Virus record (IMG/VR): IMGVR_UViG_3300035698_004463
Span: 1-53,268 of that record
From: a virus
Direction: 5' to 3' (one strand)
DNA length: 53,268 nt
Shown piece after piece: positions 9,806-17,191 of the stretch. Positions within the stretch are counted from its first letter, which is position 1, and each line of letters opens with the position of its first letter. The notes under the pieces are model-generated. The model searched no databases. It had not been told where the DNA came from and was given only the letters and a program-made list of their open reading frames with translations. The translations under genes were made by a program, and so were the position numbers.

Positions 9806-10213
9806 ATGTTAAATATTAGCTACAATATCGATGAAGAAGAAAAAAGCTTATCTGTTGAATTACCAGAAACAATATACTGTCGTTTAGATTGGAATAAATA
9901 TTCGCTGTGCGAGGCTTCATTGGATGCAAAGCACCATGAAGCCCATCCAGTTGACCAATACCATTATTCCGAATTTTTATGTGAAGATATTCCGTTATTT
10001 TCTTTTATGGTTGCATACAAGTATGAGTTAATTGAGCATAGTGCAGAGCTAGATGCAATATACTATGAACTTGATACTTATTATACACCAATTGTATATA
10101 AAAACGAAAATAATAACAAGGTAGTCTGTGGAGTAGAATACCATAGCTTAGTACTGCCGCCATCTGACGTTGAATATGTTGAGCCAATTGATGAAGATGA
10201 AGAGCAGTATTAG
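9806..10213 (+). CDS. Acidic 135-aa protein between adhesin and its duplicate, unknown
   Basis: AAGGA lies 7 nt before the ATG. The product is strongly acidic and aromatic (many Tyr, Glu and Asp), ending PIDEDEEQY. Its last three codons and stop (GAG CAG TAT TAG) lie on the left edge of the duplicated adhesin segment, so the present C-terminus was made or altered by that recombination. I do not recognise a family. Position suggests an adhesin-associated subunit or fibre-assembly chaperone; this is inference. Confidence 0.5.
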   Translation: MLNISYNIDEEEKSLSVELPETIYCRLDWNKYSLCEASLDAKHHEAHPVDQYHYSEFLCEDIPLFSFMVAYKYELIEHSAELDAIYYELDTYYTPIVYKNENNNKVVCGVEYHSLVLPPSDVEYVEPIDEDEEQY

Positions 10214-10483
10214 CAAAAATACCATCCATTACTTGGGGAACAAGGCATGTGGTAGCGGTATTTGTTATATGTGTCAATGGATACCAACAATTGATGAAAA
10301 CCACACAGTATGCATGTTATCTCCTGGCTTTATCGGCGCTTCATGTAGTGGTTGTTGGTCGGGTCTTTCCAGCAGCAAGATGCCAACCTGGCCTTGGGGC
10401 GGTGGGGCTGTCGCAGCATGCACATTAAAGCCTCACATGGAAATTGTAGTAATTCCGGCCGCATACTCGTTAAATATAAATAA
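10203..10483 (+). pseudogene. Displaced, frameshifted duplicate of adhesin 2 C-terminus
   Basis: The first 119 nt match 9510-9629 except for one deleted A in GGAACAAAGGC and clustered substitutions (TAACAAT against TAGCGGT). Downstream similarity weakens, but the end is again recognisable as GNCSNSGRILVKYK plus stop in a different frame. The full C-terminal module of about 93 residues is therefore present, broken by at least two frame changes and without its own N-terminus. A reading frame starting at 10170 runs through part of it (CYMCQWIPTIDENHTVCML) but is probably not a native gene. It looks like a reservoir or relic of adhesin-tip exchange. Confidence 0.75.
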
Positions 10484-10491
10484 GAAATTCA

Positions 10492-10548
10492 TACTTTCCT
10501 TTCACTATTATATATAAATAGACATTATACAATATTAAAAGGAAAGTA
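10492..10548 (+). promoter_or_regulatory. Inverted repeat sequestering the SD, with late promoter in its loop
   Basis: Arms TACTTTCCTTT (10492-10502) and AAAGGAAAGTA (10538-10548) are perfectly complementary over 11 nt. The right arm contains the SD of the gene at 10551. Read-through RNA would hide the SD. RNA starting at the loop promoter (about 10526) lacks the left arm and leaves it free. T4 gene e uses this arrangement. Confidence 0.7.
10513..10520 (+). promoter_or_regulatory. T4-type late promoter box TATAAATA
   Basis: Perfect T4 late consensus, 30 nt before the ATG at 10551. It sits inside the loop of the inverted repeat 10492-10548. Confidence 0.75.
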
Positions 10549-10550
10549 CG

Positions 10551-11576
10551 ATGAAAAAAGCATTTTTTATAAACGGTGGAGTTGGGCGTGTGCTGTGTGC
10601 TATACCTGCATTAGAATGGTATAAAGAAAATATAGATCAAGAAGTAGTTATTGTGGCTGAAGGTTGGACAGATCTTTTTATGGCAAGCCCGGCATTACGT
10701 AACAACGTATGGCCACATGGACATAAGGGCTTATTTGAGGAAAAACTCAAAGATCGAAATATTATATCACCAGAACCGTATCGGCTAAACGCATTCTTCA
10801 ATCAACAGTGTAATTTAATTCAAGCATTTGATATGCTTATTAATGATTTACAAGAAATACCCAAAACCAAAGTTATTAATATTGATATTAATAAAATTGA
10901 CCAACTTTATGGTTACAACATGGTGACCCAAATAAAGCAGCAATTAGGTAAGGATAAAGTTGTAGTGTTTCAACCATTTGGCTCAACTGCGAACAAAGAA
11001 GGTAATATAATTATTGATCCTTCCGGTAGAAGTTTTGAGGTTAGGGATATAATCACAATAGTAGAAGAATTAAGTAAGCACTACGGTGTTATAATAATGT
11101 CAGAAATCCAGATTCCAGTTGAAAATGAAATGGGAGCTGCTATCCCCCAAGCAAATCTGTTACAATGGATGGGTATAATACATGCAGCGGATTATTTCCT
11201 AGGATGTGATTCAATGGGCCAACATTATGCTCATGCTTTAGAAAAACCAGCAACAGTAGTAACAGGCGCAACATTTCCAGAAAACATATCCTATCCAGAT
11301 GATAAGAATTTTAAAATTATAGATAATGGTAAACAAAATAGGCTTTATAGTCCCATACGCATAACTAATGACTATGTTTCTGATAGAGTAAATGAAAACT
11401 TAATGGTACTAGATAACGATACTATTTCTACTGTAATAAAGAGTATAACTGATACGTTAGGGAAAACAAAAAATAACAAACAACCAGCGATTGCTCATGA
11501 GCATACTGCAAACTGCCAGCATGGAACCCAGCCACAACTAATTACTCCACCGTTTAGCAAAAAGAAAAAAACATAA
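10551..11576 (+). CDS. Glycosyltransferase, GT9 (heptosyltransferase-like)
   Basis: 341 aa. The family transfers sugars from nucleotide donors to lipopolysaccharide cores or similar acceptors. Visible pattern: N-terminal INGGVGRVLCAIPALEW (short Rossmann start), a central FQPFGST strand-loop (about 143-149), and C-terminal GCDSMGQHYAHAL (about 222-234), matching the GT9 D-S/T-G-x-x-H-x-A motif. The C-terminal tail from about 310 is low complexity and basic (HEHTANCQHG, KKKKT). It is first of a three-gene late operon with carbamoyltransferase and heme oxygenase. It may modify host envelope or virion glycans. Donor and acceptor are unknown. Confidence 0.65.
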   Translation: MKKAFFINGGVGRVLCAIPALEWYKENIDQEVVIVAEGWTDLFMASPALRNNVWPHGHKGLFEEKLKDRNIISPEPYRLNAFFNQQCNLIQAFDMLINDLQEIPKTKVINIDINKIDQLYGYNMVTQIKQQLGKDKVVVFQPFGSTANKEGNIIIDPSGRSFEVRDIITIVEELSKHYGVIIMSEIQIPVENEMGAAIPQANLLQWMGIIHAADYFLGCDSMGQHYAHALEKPATVVTGATFPENISYPDDKNFKIIDNGKQNRLYSPIRITNDYVSDRVNENLMVLDNDTISTVIKSITDTLGKTKNNKQPAIAHEHTANCQHGTQPQLITPPFSKKKKT

Positions 11577-11594
11577 TAATTTAAGAGGTTTATT

Positions 11595-13397
11595 TTGATC
11601 AAACACACAGGCTACATTTTAGGACTCGCTCGCGGACACAACGCCGGCGCCTGCTTACTTAAGGATGGAGAAATAATATTTTCTTTAGAAGAGGAACGAC
11701 TTACTAGGCAAAAATATGATGGTGGTCCTTACGCTACAATGCTTAAGGTATTAGAATATACTAGTAAACTGGATTATATCTTTATATCACACACACAATC
11801 ATTAGAGCAAACTGCAGGCAAGGTAGATTATAGTGGCGAGGACGTATATACGGGATTGGCGCGAAAGTTAGGATTGATTGACAGAAATGTTGACTTGCGA
11901 CATCATCCTCAAGTTGTTGATTTATCTTCGCAGCATCATAAAATACATGCAGCCTGTGCATTTTATAGATCAGGATTTGATACAGCAGTGGCAGTTGTTA
12001 TTGATGGAGCTGGTACTGTATTTAGTGGCACAATGAATGGAGATCAAATATCTCCATGGGAAACTGAAACCGTGCTAGAGTGTGCATATCCTTCAAATTT
12101 TAAAACATTATACAAGCATTCAGGCTGTAGGGAAACTATTGTTTCTGGTATAAACACAAAATCCTCATCTGAACATTTAAATGAAGAAGGAACACATTAT
12201 TCGTTCTTAACAAACAATGCCGGTATTACTAAAGTTTACGAAGCAGTAACTGAATATTGTGGCTTTTCGGCAATAGAAGCTGGTAAAACTATGGGACTGT
12301 TTCCTTATGGAAATGACAATGAATCCATACCTAAGTTGTTTAACCATTCTCAAGATTTACCAATATCAGATAGAAATGTAGTTGTTCCACTATATCCAAA
12401 TGGTGCAATTATTAATGCATCTGTATATGCTTCATTATCTGATAATGGAAAGCCAGATCAAGACTTAACATTAATGCAAAACCGTAGAGATTTGGCATAT
12501 GCGTGCCAAACACAAACGCAAGAAATGGCATTAAATTTAATAATTAAGGCATCTGAAATGTCTGGTAAGAAACAAGTTGTTCTTTCTGGTGGATATGCCC
12601 TTAATTGTGTTGCTAATTATTATTTTTTAAATCAATTAAATAAAGAGGGAATTGAATTATTTGTTGAACCAATATCAAATGATGGAGGTACAGCAATAGG
12701 TGTGGCTCTTTGGGGATTTCATGAAACTACACAATCAACAATGAAACATTTACGTGAAATATACCTTGGTCCTGTGTATAATTACACAAGTAATTACATA
12801 AAGGATTTAGTTAAGGGATACAATGGTGTTGTGGAAGACGCAGACGATGAAAAAATTATTGAAATAATGCGCAATAAAAACATAGTAGCACTATTTCAAG
12901 GAAGATCAGAAAATGGTCCCCGCGCACTTGGCAATCGTACCTTAATGTTTGATCCAACTTTTAAAGATGGTAAGGACTTTGTTAATGAAATTAAACACCG
13001 TGAATATTTTCGACCATTTGCCGGTTCAATTTTGGTTGAAGATGTTCATGAATGGTTTGACTTGCGAGGAATGAAAGATTCTCCTCATATGATGTATGCA
13101 GTTTCATGCAAGGATGGAGTTGAAGAGAAAATTCCTTCTATTATACATGTTGATGGTTCATGCCGTATACAAACAGTGTCCAAGGAAGACAACCCAATAT
13201 ACCACAGAATTATTTCTAAGTTTAAAGAGCAAACAGGAGTACCTATTGTGTTTAATACGTCATTTAACCTTGGCGGTGAACCGCTAGTTGAAACATTAGA
13301 AGATTGCTTGTGGACTTTACAGCAAAGCCAAATACAATATCTTTACTTGCCTGAGTATGGTAAACTAATCACAGTGCCTAACGTAAAAATTATTTAA
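11595..13397 (+). CDS. O-carbamoyltransferase, NodU/CmcH/TobZ family
   Basis: 600 aa, TTG start with AAGAGG 6 nt upstream. The family uses carbamoyl phosphate and ATP to O-carbamoylate sugars or antibiotics. N-terminal Kae1-like domain: ILGLARGHNAGACLL (8-22), EEERLTRQK (32-40), metal-site SSQHHKIHAACAF (111-123), VIDGAG (135-140), later LSGGYALNCVANYY and EPISNDGGTAIGVAL. C-terminal YrdC-like domain: FQGRSENGPRALGNRT, EYFRPFAGSI, PIVFNTSFN. All hallmark motifs are present and length is normal. Together with the adjacent glycosyltransferase it suggests tailoring of a surface or virion glycan. Homologues are known in marine T4-like phages. Confidence 0.9.
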   Translation: MIKHTGYILGLARGHNAGACLLKDGEIIFSLEEERLTRQKYDGGPYATMLKVLEYTSKLDYIFISHTQSLEQTAGKVDYSGEDVYTGLARKLGLIDRNVDLRHHPQVVDLSSQHHKIHAACAFYRSGFDTAVAVVIDGAGTVFSGTMNGDQISPWETETVLECAYPSNFKTLYKHSGCRETIVSGINTKSSSEHLNEEGTHYSFLTNNAGITKVYEAVTEYCGFSAIEAGKTMGLFPYGNDNESIPKLFNHSQDLPISDRNVVVPLYPNGAIINASVYASLSDNGKPDQDLTLMQNRRDLAYACQTQTQEMALNLIIKASEMSGKKQVVLSGGYALNCVANYYFLNQLNKEGIELFVEPISNDGGTAIGVALWGFHETTQSTMKHLREIYLGPVYNYTSNYIKDLVKGYNGVVEDADDEKIIEIMRNKNIVALFQGRSENGPRALGNRTLMFDPTFKDGKDFVNEIKHREYFRPFAGSILVEDVHEWFDLRGMKDSPHMMYAVSCKDGVEEKIPSIIHVDGSCRIQTVSKEDNPIYHRIISKFKEQTGVPIVFNTSFNLGGEPLVETLEDCLWTLQQSQIQYLYLPEYGKLITVPNVKII

Positions 13398-13409
13398 CAA
13401 GAGATTACA

Positions 13410-13955
13410 ATGACATTAAAAGATGCAACATATGACTTACACAAACAAGCAGAAAAGAATCCATTTGCACAGCTACTCCTTTCAGGCAATATTACAGAAA
13501 CTGAGTATGCTAAATACCTAGTTAACTTAATGCCTATATACCATGTTATAGAAAATGTAGCTGGCAGTAATGGGCATTTAGTTGGAGTAGAGGATATTCA
13601 ACGAAATGGATTAATTCATAATGACATAAAGGAGCTTGAACAGCTTGGAGCTGACTTGTTTGAATACGAAGTCTTGCCATCAACCGTTGAATACGTTGAT
13701 TATCTGTATACTCTTTCAGACAGTAACATACTAGCACACCTATATACACGGCACTTTGGCGACTTATATGGTGGGCAAATTTTAAAATCAAGAGTTCCTG
13801 GATCAGGAAGTATGTATGAGTTCAATGACCGAAAAGGTTTAATTGAAAAAACTAGGACATTGCTCAGTGATGATCTTGGGCCTGAGGCTCGAATAGCCTT
13901 TAGTCATGCAATCTCACTGTTCAATGATTTGTCTAATGAGCTAAATCTAAAGTAG
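13410..13955 (+). CDS. ho: Heme oxygenase
   Basis: 181 aa, all-helical family that opens heme to biliverdin, CO and iron using reduced ferredoxin. The proximal heme ligand is H11 in DLHKQAEKNPF. The distal helix signature HFGDLYGGQILK (115-126) matches the family G-D-L-x-G-G-Q. It is shorter than cyanobacterial HO1 (about 240 aa) and lacks a C-terminal anchor. GAGAT lies 5 nt before the ATG. It is third in the 10551 late operon. Biliverdin would feed the bilin reductase at 2618, so both steps are encoded but in different transcription units. Its stop directly abuts the convergent gene at 13956. Confidence 0.9.
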   Translation: MTLKDATYDLHKQAEKNPFAQLLLSGNITETEYAKYLVNLMPIYHVIENVAGSNGHLVGVEDIQRNGLIHNDIKELEQLGADLFEYEVLPSTVEYVDYLYTLSDSNILAHLYTRHFGDLYGGQILKSRVPGSGSMYEFNDRKGLIEKTRTLLSDDLGPEARIAFSHAISLFNDLSNELNLK

Positions 13956-14588
13956 TTACTCGTCAAACCCTTCTATATCAAACATCATAAATGTTTCACG
14001 GTAAAGTTTAAAATCATTAATCATTTGCTTAACGTGAAACATTTCTAATGATATGCCTTTAGTATGTAATGCTAATGGCTTTTGAAATAGTTTAACTAAT
14101 TTTAACAATTTTCTAATATCCTTATCTAATGCGTCAATAACAATCCGCTTATAAGTATTATCCGTAAGTATACCGACTATCCATTGGTGATCTGGATTTT
14201 CAGAATTATATCTTTTTGACACTTCTCTAACTTCATAATACAGCGCTCTTAATGGATTCAGTCCTGGTCTATACTTTTCCTCTATAAAATTAAATCTAAA
14301 ACTTTTATGTTCGGATGCCAAATTGTTCATTAAATGCAAGTAATCATTACTTAGCTTAAACTTCATATCAATCATTGTTGCACTAACAATATTTTTGTAG
14401 TCTGCAATTAGTAAATCTGCTAATTCTTGATGTTTAGCAGACAACTTCACATAATGTAGATTTAAAAGATCTTCTATATTATGTCTGCCGTCTAAAAATA
14501 TGTGTGGTAATGAATTGGTACGCTGGAAGTATTCAAGCTCATTCTGTATACGAAGTATTTCGAAGTCTATTATTACTCCTCTTCTCAT
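13956..14588 (-). CDS. Conserved-type protein of unknown function (210 aa)
   Basis: The protein is helical, rich in Leu, Ile and Lys, with no signal peptide or catalytic motif that I recognise. It begins MRRGVIIDFEILRIQNELEY and has YRPGLNPLRALYYEVREVSKRY in the middle. No SD is present. AATAAATA on the minus strand (14594-14601) is exactly 5 nt before the ATG and overlaps the upstream Nudix stop, so this gene belongs to the predicted leaderless set. Confidence 0.6.
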   Translation of the reverse strand: MRRGVIIDFEILRIQNELEYFQRTNSLPHIFLDGRHNIEDLLNLHYVKLSAKHQELADLLIADYKNIVSATMIDMKFKLSNDYLHLMNNLASEHKSFRFNFIEEKYRPGLNPLRALYYEVREVSKRYNSENPDHQWIVGILTDNTYKRIVIDALDKDIRKLLKLVKLFQKPLALHTKGISLEMFHVKQMINDFKLYRETFMMFDIEGFDE

Positions 14589-14593
14589 ACATG

Positions 14594-14601
14594 TATTTAT
14601 T
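14594..14601 (-). promoter_or_regulatory. Late-box variant AATAAATA, 5 nt from start codon
   Basis: One mismatch from T4 TATAAATA. With the T4 geometry (box at -13 to -6) transcription would begin on the A of the ATG at 14588. Confidence 0.45.
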
Positions 14602-15025
14602 CCTGATTGATTGATAAAATAGTATGTAGTTTAGTAGTACCTTTGTTTCGAATAAGAGTAGTTTTGGCACCTGCGTGCAAGGGCTGCGGCCACCATCCAA
14701 TGTCTACCCATGCATATCCCGCGCTCTCTGAGTTTAGGCTGGGCGTAAACTCTGATTCCACTACATACACAAAGCTATAGTAATAAAATTGCTTATCGGC
14801 GCTCTGAAACACGTCTATGGGGTTTAATTTAGTAAGCTCTGGTACAAAACCAATTTCTTCAGTTAACTCCCGTTGAATGGCAGCATATGGTGTTTCACCC
14901 TGCTCTAATGTGCCACCAAAAAAACCCCAAGTATTTTTGAATCGCTTTTCAGCTTTGCGAAGTTGCAACATGCAACGGCCAGTATTTCGAGCTAAAAAAA
15001 GTACACCTGCGGCTATAGTAGTCAT
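14597..15025 (-). CDS. Nudix hydrolase
   Basis: 142 aa. A perfect Nudix box runs from G38 to G59: G-x5-E44-x7-REL-x-EE57-x-G (GGTLEQGE, then QRELTEEIGF). Such enzymes cleave nucleoside diphosphates linked to another group, such as oxidised dNTPs, NAD, dinucleoside polyphosphates or capped RNA ends. Substrate cannot be deduced. It lies upstream of the unknown gene at 14588 on the minus strand. There is no SD; a weak late-type box GATAATTA is 5 nt upstream. T4 has NudE, but this sequence is not clearly its orthologue. Confidence 0.88.
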   Translation of the reverse strand: MTTIAAGVLFLARNTGRCMLQLRKAEKRFKNTWGFFGGTLEQGETPYAAIQRELTEEIGFVPELTKLNPIDVFQSADKQFYYYSFVYVVESEFTPSLNSESAGYAWVDIGWWPQPLHAGAKTTLIRNKGTTKLHTILSINQE

Positions 15026-15030
15026 ACTAA

Positions 15031-15038
15031 TAATTATC
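15031..15038 (-). promoter_or_regulatory. Weak late-box variant GATAATTA, 5 nt from Nudix start
   Basis: One mismatch from the local consensus GATAAATA at the same 5-nt spacing seen at six other starts. On its own it would be weak evidence. Confidence 0.35.
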
Positions 15039-15090
15039 TAATTTTAGTATCTTGTCCTAAGATTACAGGATCAGTATCCAGGCTTATAAT

Positions 15091-15098
15091 GATAAATA
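15091..15098 (+). promoter_or_regulatory. Late promoter box GATAAATA before homing endonuclease
   Basis: Exact box directly after a TATAAT (15085-15090), which may itself be a host-type -10 with a poor -35 (ATTACA, 17 nt upstream). The leader to the ATG at 15159 is about 55 nt with AAGGAG. Confidence 0.6.
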
Positions 15099-15158
15099 AA
15101 GATGTAGATCGCGTATTACTAGTACCATCTACTCTAACGCTAATAAGGAGCACCAGCA

Positions 15159-15860
15159 ATGATATTTATCAATAACAAATATACTAGTCTATATTATTCA
15201 ATCATAAAAGCAGCAAAAGAAAATCCACATACAGGTTATACTGAAGAACATCACATCGTTCCGAAATCAATCGGTGGTGGAAACGAAAACGACAATTTAA
15301 TACGATTATCTGCAAGAGAACATTTTATTTGTCATCGTCTTTTAACTAAAATGGCAACTGGTGATGATAAACGTAAAATGGTATTTGCTATGAACGGTAT
15401 GTTACGAAGAGGTAATAATCAAGACCGTTATGTACCGAATGCAAGAACATATCAAAAAGTTAAAGAGGATTTTCATAAAGTTAACCATTTTAACGATCCG
15501 GCGTGGCAGAAAAACAATAAAGGTGCAAAAGGACATAAGCATACTGAAGAAACAAAGAAAAAGATGTCAAAGGCTTGGACTTGGCAGAGACGATTACAAG
15601 CTAGAGTCCGTGGTAGAACCCATTCTGAAGAAACTAGGAAGAAAATAAGTGAAACGTTGAAGGGGAAAATGGTCGGTGAGAACAATTCTTTTTATGGAAA
15701 ATCACATAGTGATACTACACGCGCTATTATGAAAGAGAAAAAGAAAGGTTTCCGTCCAGATTTCGCAGATAAGCGGTTAACATGCGAGCATTGTTTACGA
15801 GAATTCAATCCTGGAAATTATTCACAGTATCACGGTGATAAATGCAAATTAAAGAACTAG
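15159..15860 (+). CDS. Free-standing HNH homing endonuclease with NUMOD3-type motifs
   Basis: 233 aa, AAGGAG 9 nt before ATG. The HNH core is EEHHIVPKSIGGGNENDNLI followed by REHFICHRLL (H31/H32, N43-N46, H55, H59). Two helix-type DNA-binding repeats follow: HTEETKKKMSKAW (about 127-139) and THSEETRKKISETLKGK (about 155-171), plus GENNSFYGKSHS. A C-terminal Cys/His finger has CEHC, then HGDKC. The protein is basic throughout. It is inserted on the plus strand between minus-strand Nudix and gp15 genes, and its last codons overlap the convergent gp15 end by 12 nt. It probably cuts related phage genomes lacking it, promoting its own spread and that of its flanks. Confidence 0.85.
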   Translation: MIFINNKYTSLYYSIIKAAKENPHTGYTEEHHIVPKSIGGGNENDNLIRLSAREHFICHRLLTKMATGDDKRKMVFAMNGMLRRGNNQDRYVPNARTYQKVKEDFHKVNHFNDPAWQKNNKGAKGHKHTEETKKKMSKAWTWQRRLQARVRGRTHSEETRKKISETLKGKMVGENNSFYGKSHSDTTRAIMKEKKKGFRPDFADKRLTCEHCLREFNPGNYSQYHGDKCKLKN

Positions 15861-17189
15861 GCGAAAATATCCCGGATTGTAAACACCTTCCCAACTGCTT
15901 ATCCAAGCACCGTCAACCCATTTGTATTGTGAATTTGTATTGGTGTTAGTTACATACTCTATTGTGAGTGTAATTGATGCAGCAAAAACAACTACCCAAA
16001 CTGTTCCATTATATTGAATGATATCGTTCGCACCTGCGTCCACACCCCAATTTATTTGTCCACTGGAAGATATGGCTTCAGTTATTAGGTAACGTTGATT
16101 AAGTGTTGCACTTGGTAATCCTGATCCAGGAAAGTTTGCTCGAGCATCAATAATCATGTCTACAGCAGTTAAGGTGTTTGATGGTAAAGTATCAGTATCT
16201 AAGTTAAAAATTAACATAGTGTCGTCGCCTGGATTAGCAACAACCGATCCAACTATTGCTGATGTTTCATCATCAGTATTGTTTGTAACGTTTAACTTTA
16301 ATAAACTAGATGCAGTTAACACCCCTTGCATTTCAATTAATAAAGGCCAAGATTGTCCATTTCCATTTAAATCCAGCAGTGTTGCACTTGATCCATTTAT
16401 TTGCAATTTATAATCATTTGGAGTAATAACTATCTCAGCAGTATCTTCAATTGATCCGAAAAAATCTGCATATTCACTGCTGAACCCTAAATCAGCAATG
16501 CTCTTTGTACTATGTATGTCTGCAATAATACGTTGGATAATAGTTTGTCTCTTGACTTTTGCTGGTGGGGAAATCCAAATGCCAGTAGTAAACGTCATAG
16601 ATGCAATATCCAATGATTCGTCTACTCCTTGTGGTATGTTTCTACTAGTCCAATTAATGTCTGTCATTTCCATCTCAAATACGTTTACCCAGTTAAGAGG
16701 ATTAGAATCAGATTGCAGTTGTATACCAGGATTAAACAATATCATTATTTGTTCTAATAATTGTAATTTTGTATCAGTGTTAGTGGTCCAGATATCAACT
16801 TTAAAAGTTAATTCATAAGGTATAGGCATATAGCGTTTAGTCGTGTATAAATTTCCTTTCTTTGCAGAATAACTGTTTGTTTCTGGGTCCCACGCCCGCT
16901 CTGCAACTTGTTGAGTGTCAACATTAGTTGGGTCTTGCATTCTGTTTCTTGCAATCCTTAAACTATTAACAGTTATAGCAATTAATGGCGCTGATGCTAT
17001 TATATTTTCTGAATTATTACGCAATATACTTGAAACCATTCTACTACTATCGCCATATTGGACAGGTACACGATTAAATTTTGCCTCTCCGTTAGAGTAT
17101 TCTCTTACCTGGAAGTGAGAAAACACCCTAATAATTTGTTGCAGGTATCGCTTAATTTGTTCATCGTAAAAAAAGTCCATATTTGACAT
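15849..17189 (-). CDS. 15: Tail completion / sheath stabiliser, T4 gp15-like
   Basis: 446 aa. The N-terminal part follows the T4 gp15 pattern: FFYDEQIKRYLQQIIRVFSHFQV, then KFNRVPVQYGD, NSENIIASAPLIAITV, PIPYELTFKVDIWT, LEQIMILFNPG, and FTTGIWISPPAKVKRQ around residue 210. In T4, gp15 caps the tail tube and sheath and joins the tail to the neck. The C-terminal 200 residues are an extra beta-rich region absent from the 272-aa T4 protein. Translation starts 2 nt after the gp14 stop, so the two are coupled. The order gp14-gp15 is conserved but the pair is inverted relative to gp13. Confidence 0.7.
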   Translation of the reverse strand: MSNMDFFYDEQIKRYLQQIIRVFSHFQVREYSNGEAKFNRVPVQYGDSSRMVSSILRNNSENIIASAPLIAITVNSLRIARNRMQDPTNVDTQQVAERAWDPETNSYSAKKGNLYTTKRYMPIPYELTFKVDIWTTNTDTKLQLLEQIMILFNPGIQLQSDSNPLNWVNVFEMEMTDINWTSRNIPQGVDESLDIASMTFTTGIWISPPAKVKRQTIIQRIIADIHSTKSIADLGFSSEYADFFGSIEDTAEIVITPNDYKLQINGSSATLLDLNGNGQSWPLLIEMQGVLTASSLLKLNVTNNTDDETSAIVGSVVANPGDDTMLIFNLDTDTLPSNTLTAVDMIIDARANFPGSGLPSATLNQRYLITEAISSSGQINWGVDAGANDIIQYNGTVWVVVFAASITLTIEYVTNTNTNSQYKWVDGAWISSWEGVYNPGYFRLVL

Positions 17190-17191
17190 GT

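Noticed and set aside
9510-10321. Diversity-generating retroelement behind the adhesin duplicate
   Set aside because: Three clustered A-to-G differences (TAACAAT/TAGCGGT) are suggestive, but the other adenines of the 120-nt repeat are unchanged, the copy has a deletion, and no reverse transcriptase is in the window.
9787-10482. TATAAATA at 9787-9794 and 10475-10482
   Set aside because: Both are the end codons K-Y-K-stop of the adhesin and its duplicate. The first would place +1 downstream of the next gene's SD. A similar K-Y-K-stop box at 37865-37872 after uvsW was set aside for the same reason.
10170-10517. 115-aa frame across the adhesin duplicate
   Set aside because: It starts inside the preceding gene without an SD, runs partly out of the adhesin frame at both ends and ends in the intergenic region; better explained as a frameshifted relic.
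15163-15170. Minus-strand GATAAATA at the start of the homing endonuclease gene
   Set aside because: It encodes I-F-I in the HNH gene and is 138 nt from the Nudix start, which has a closer box; probably chance.
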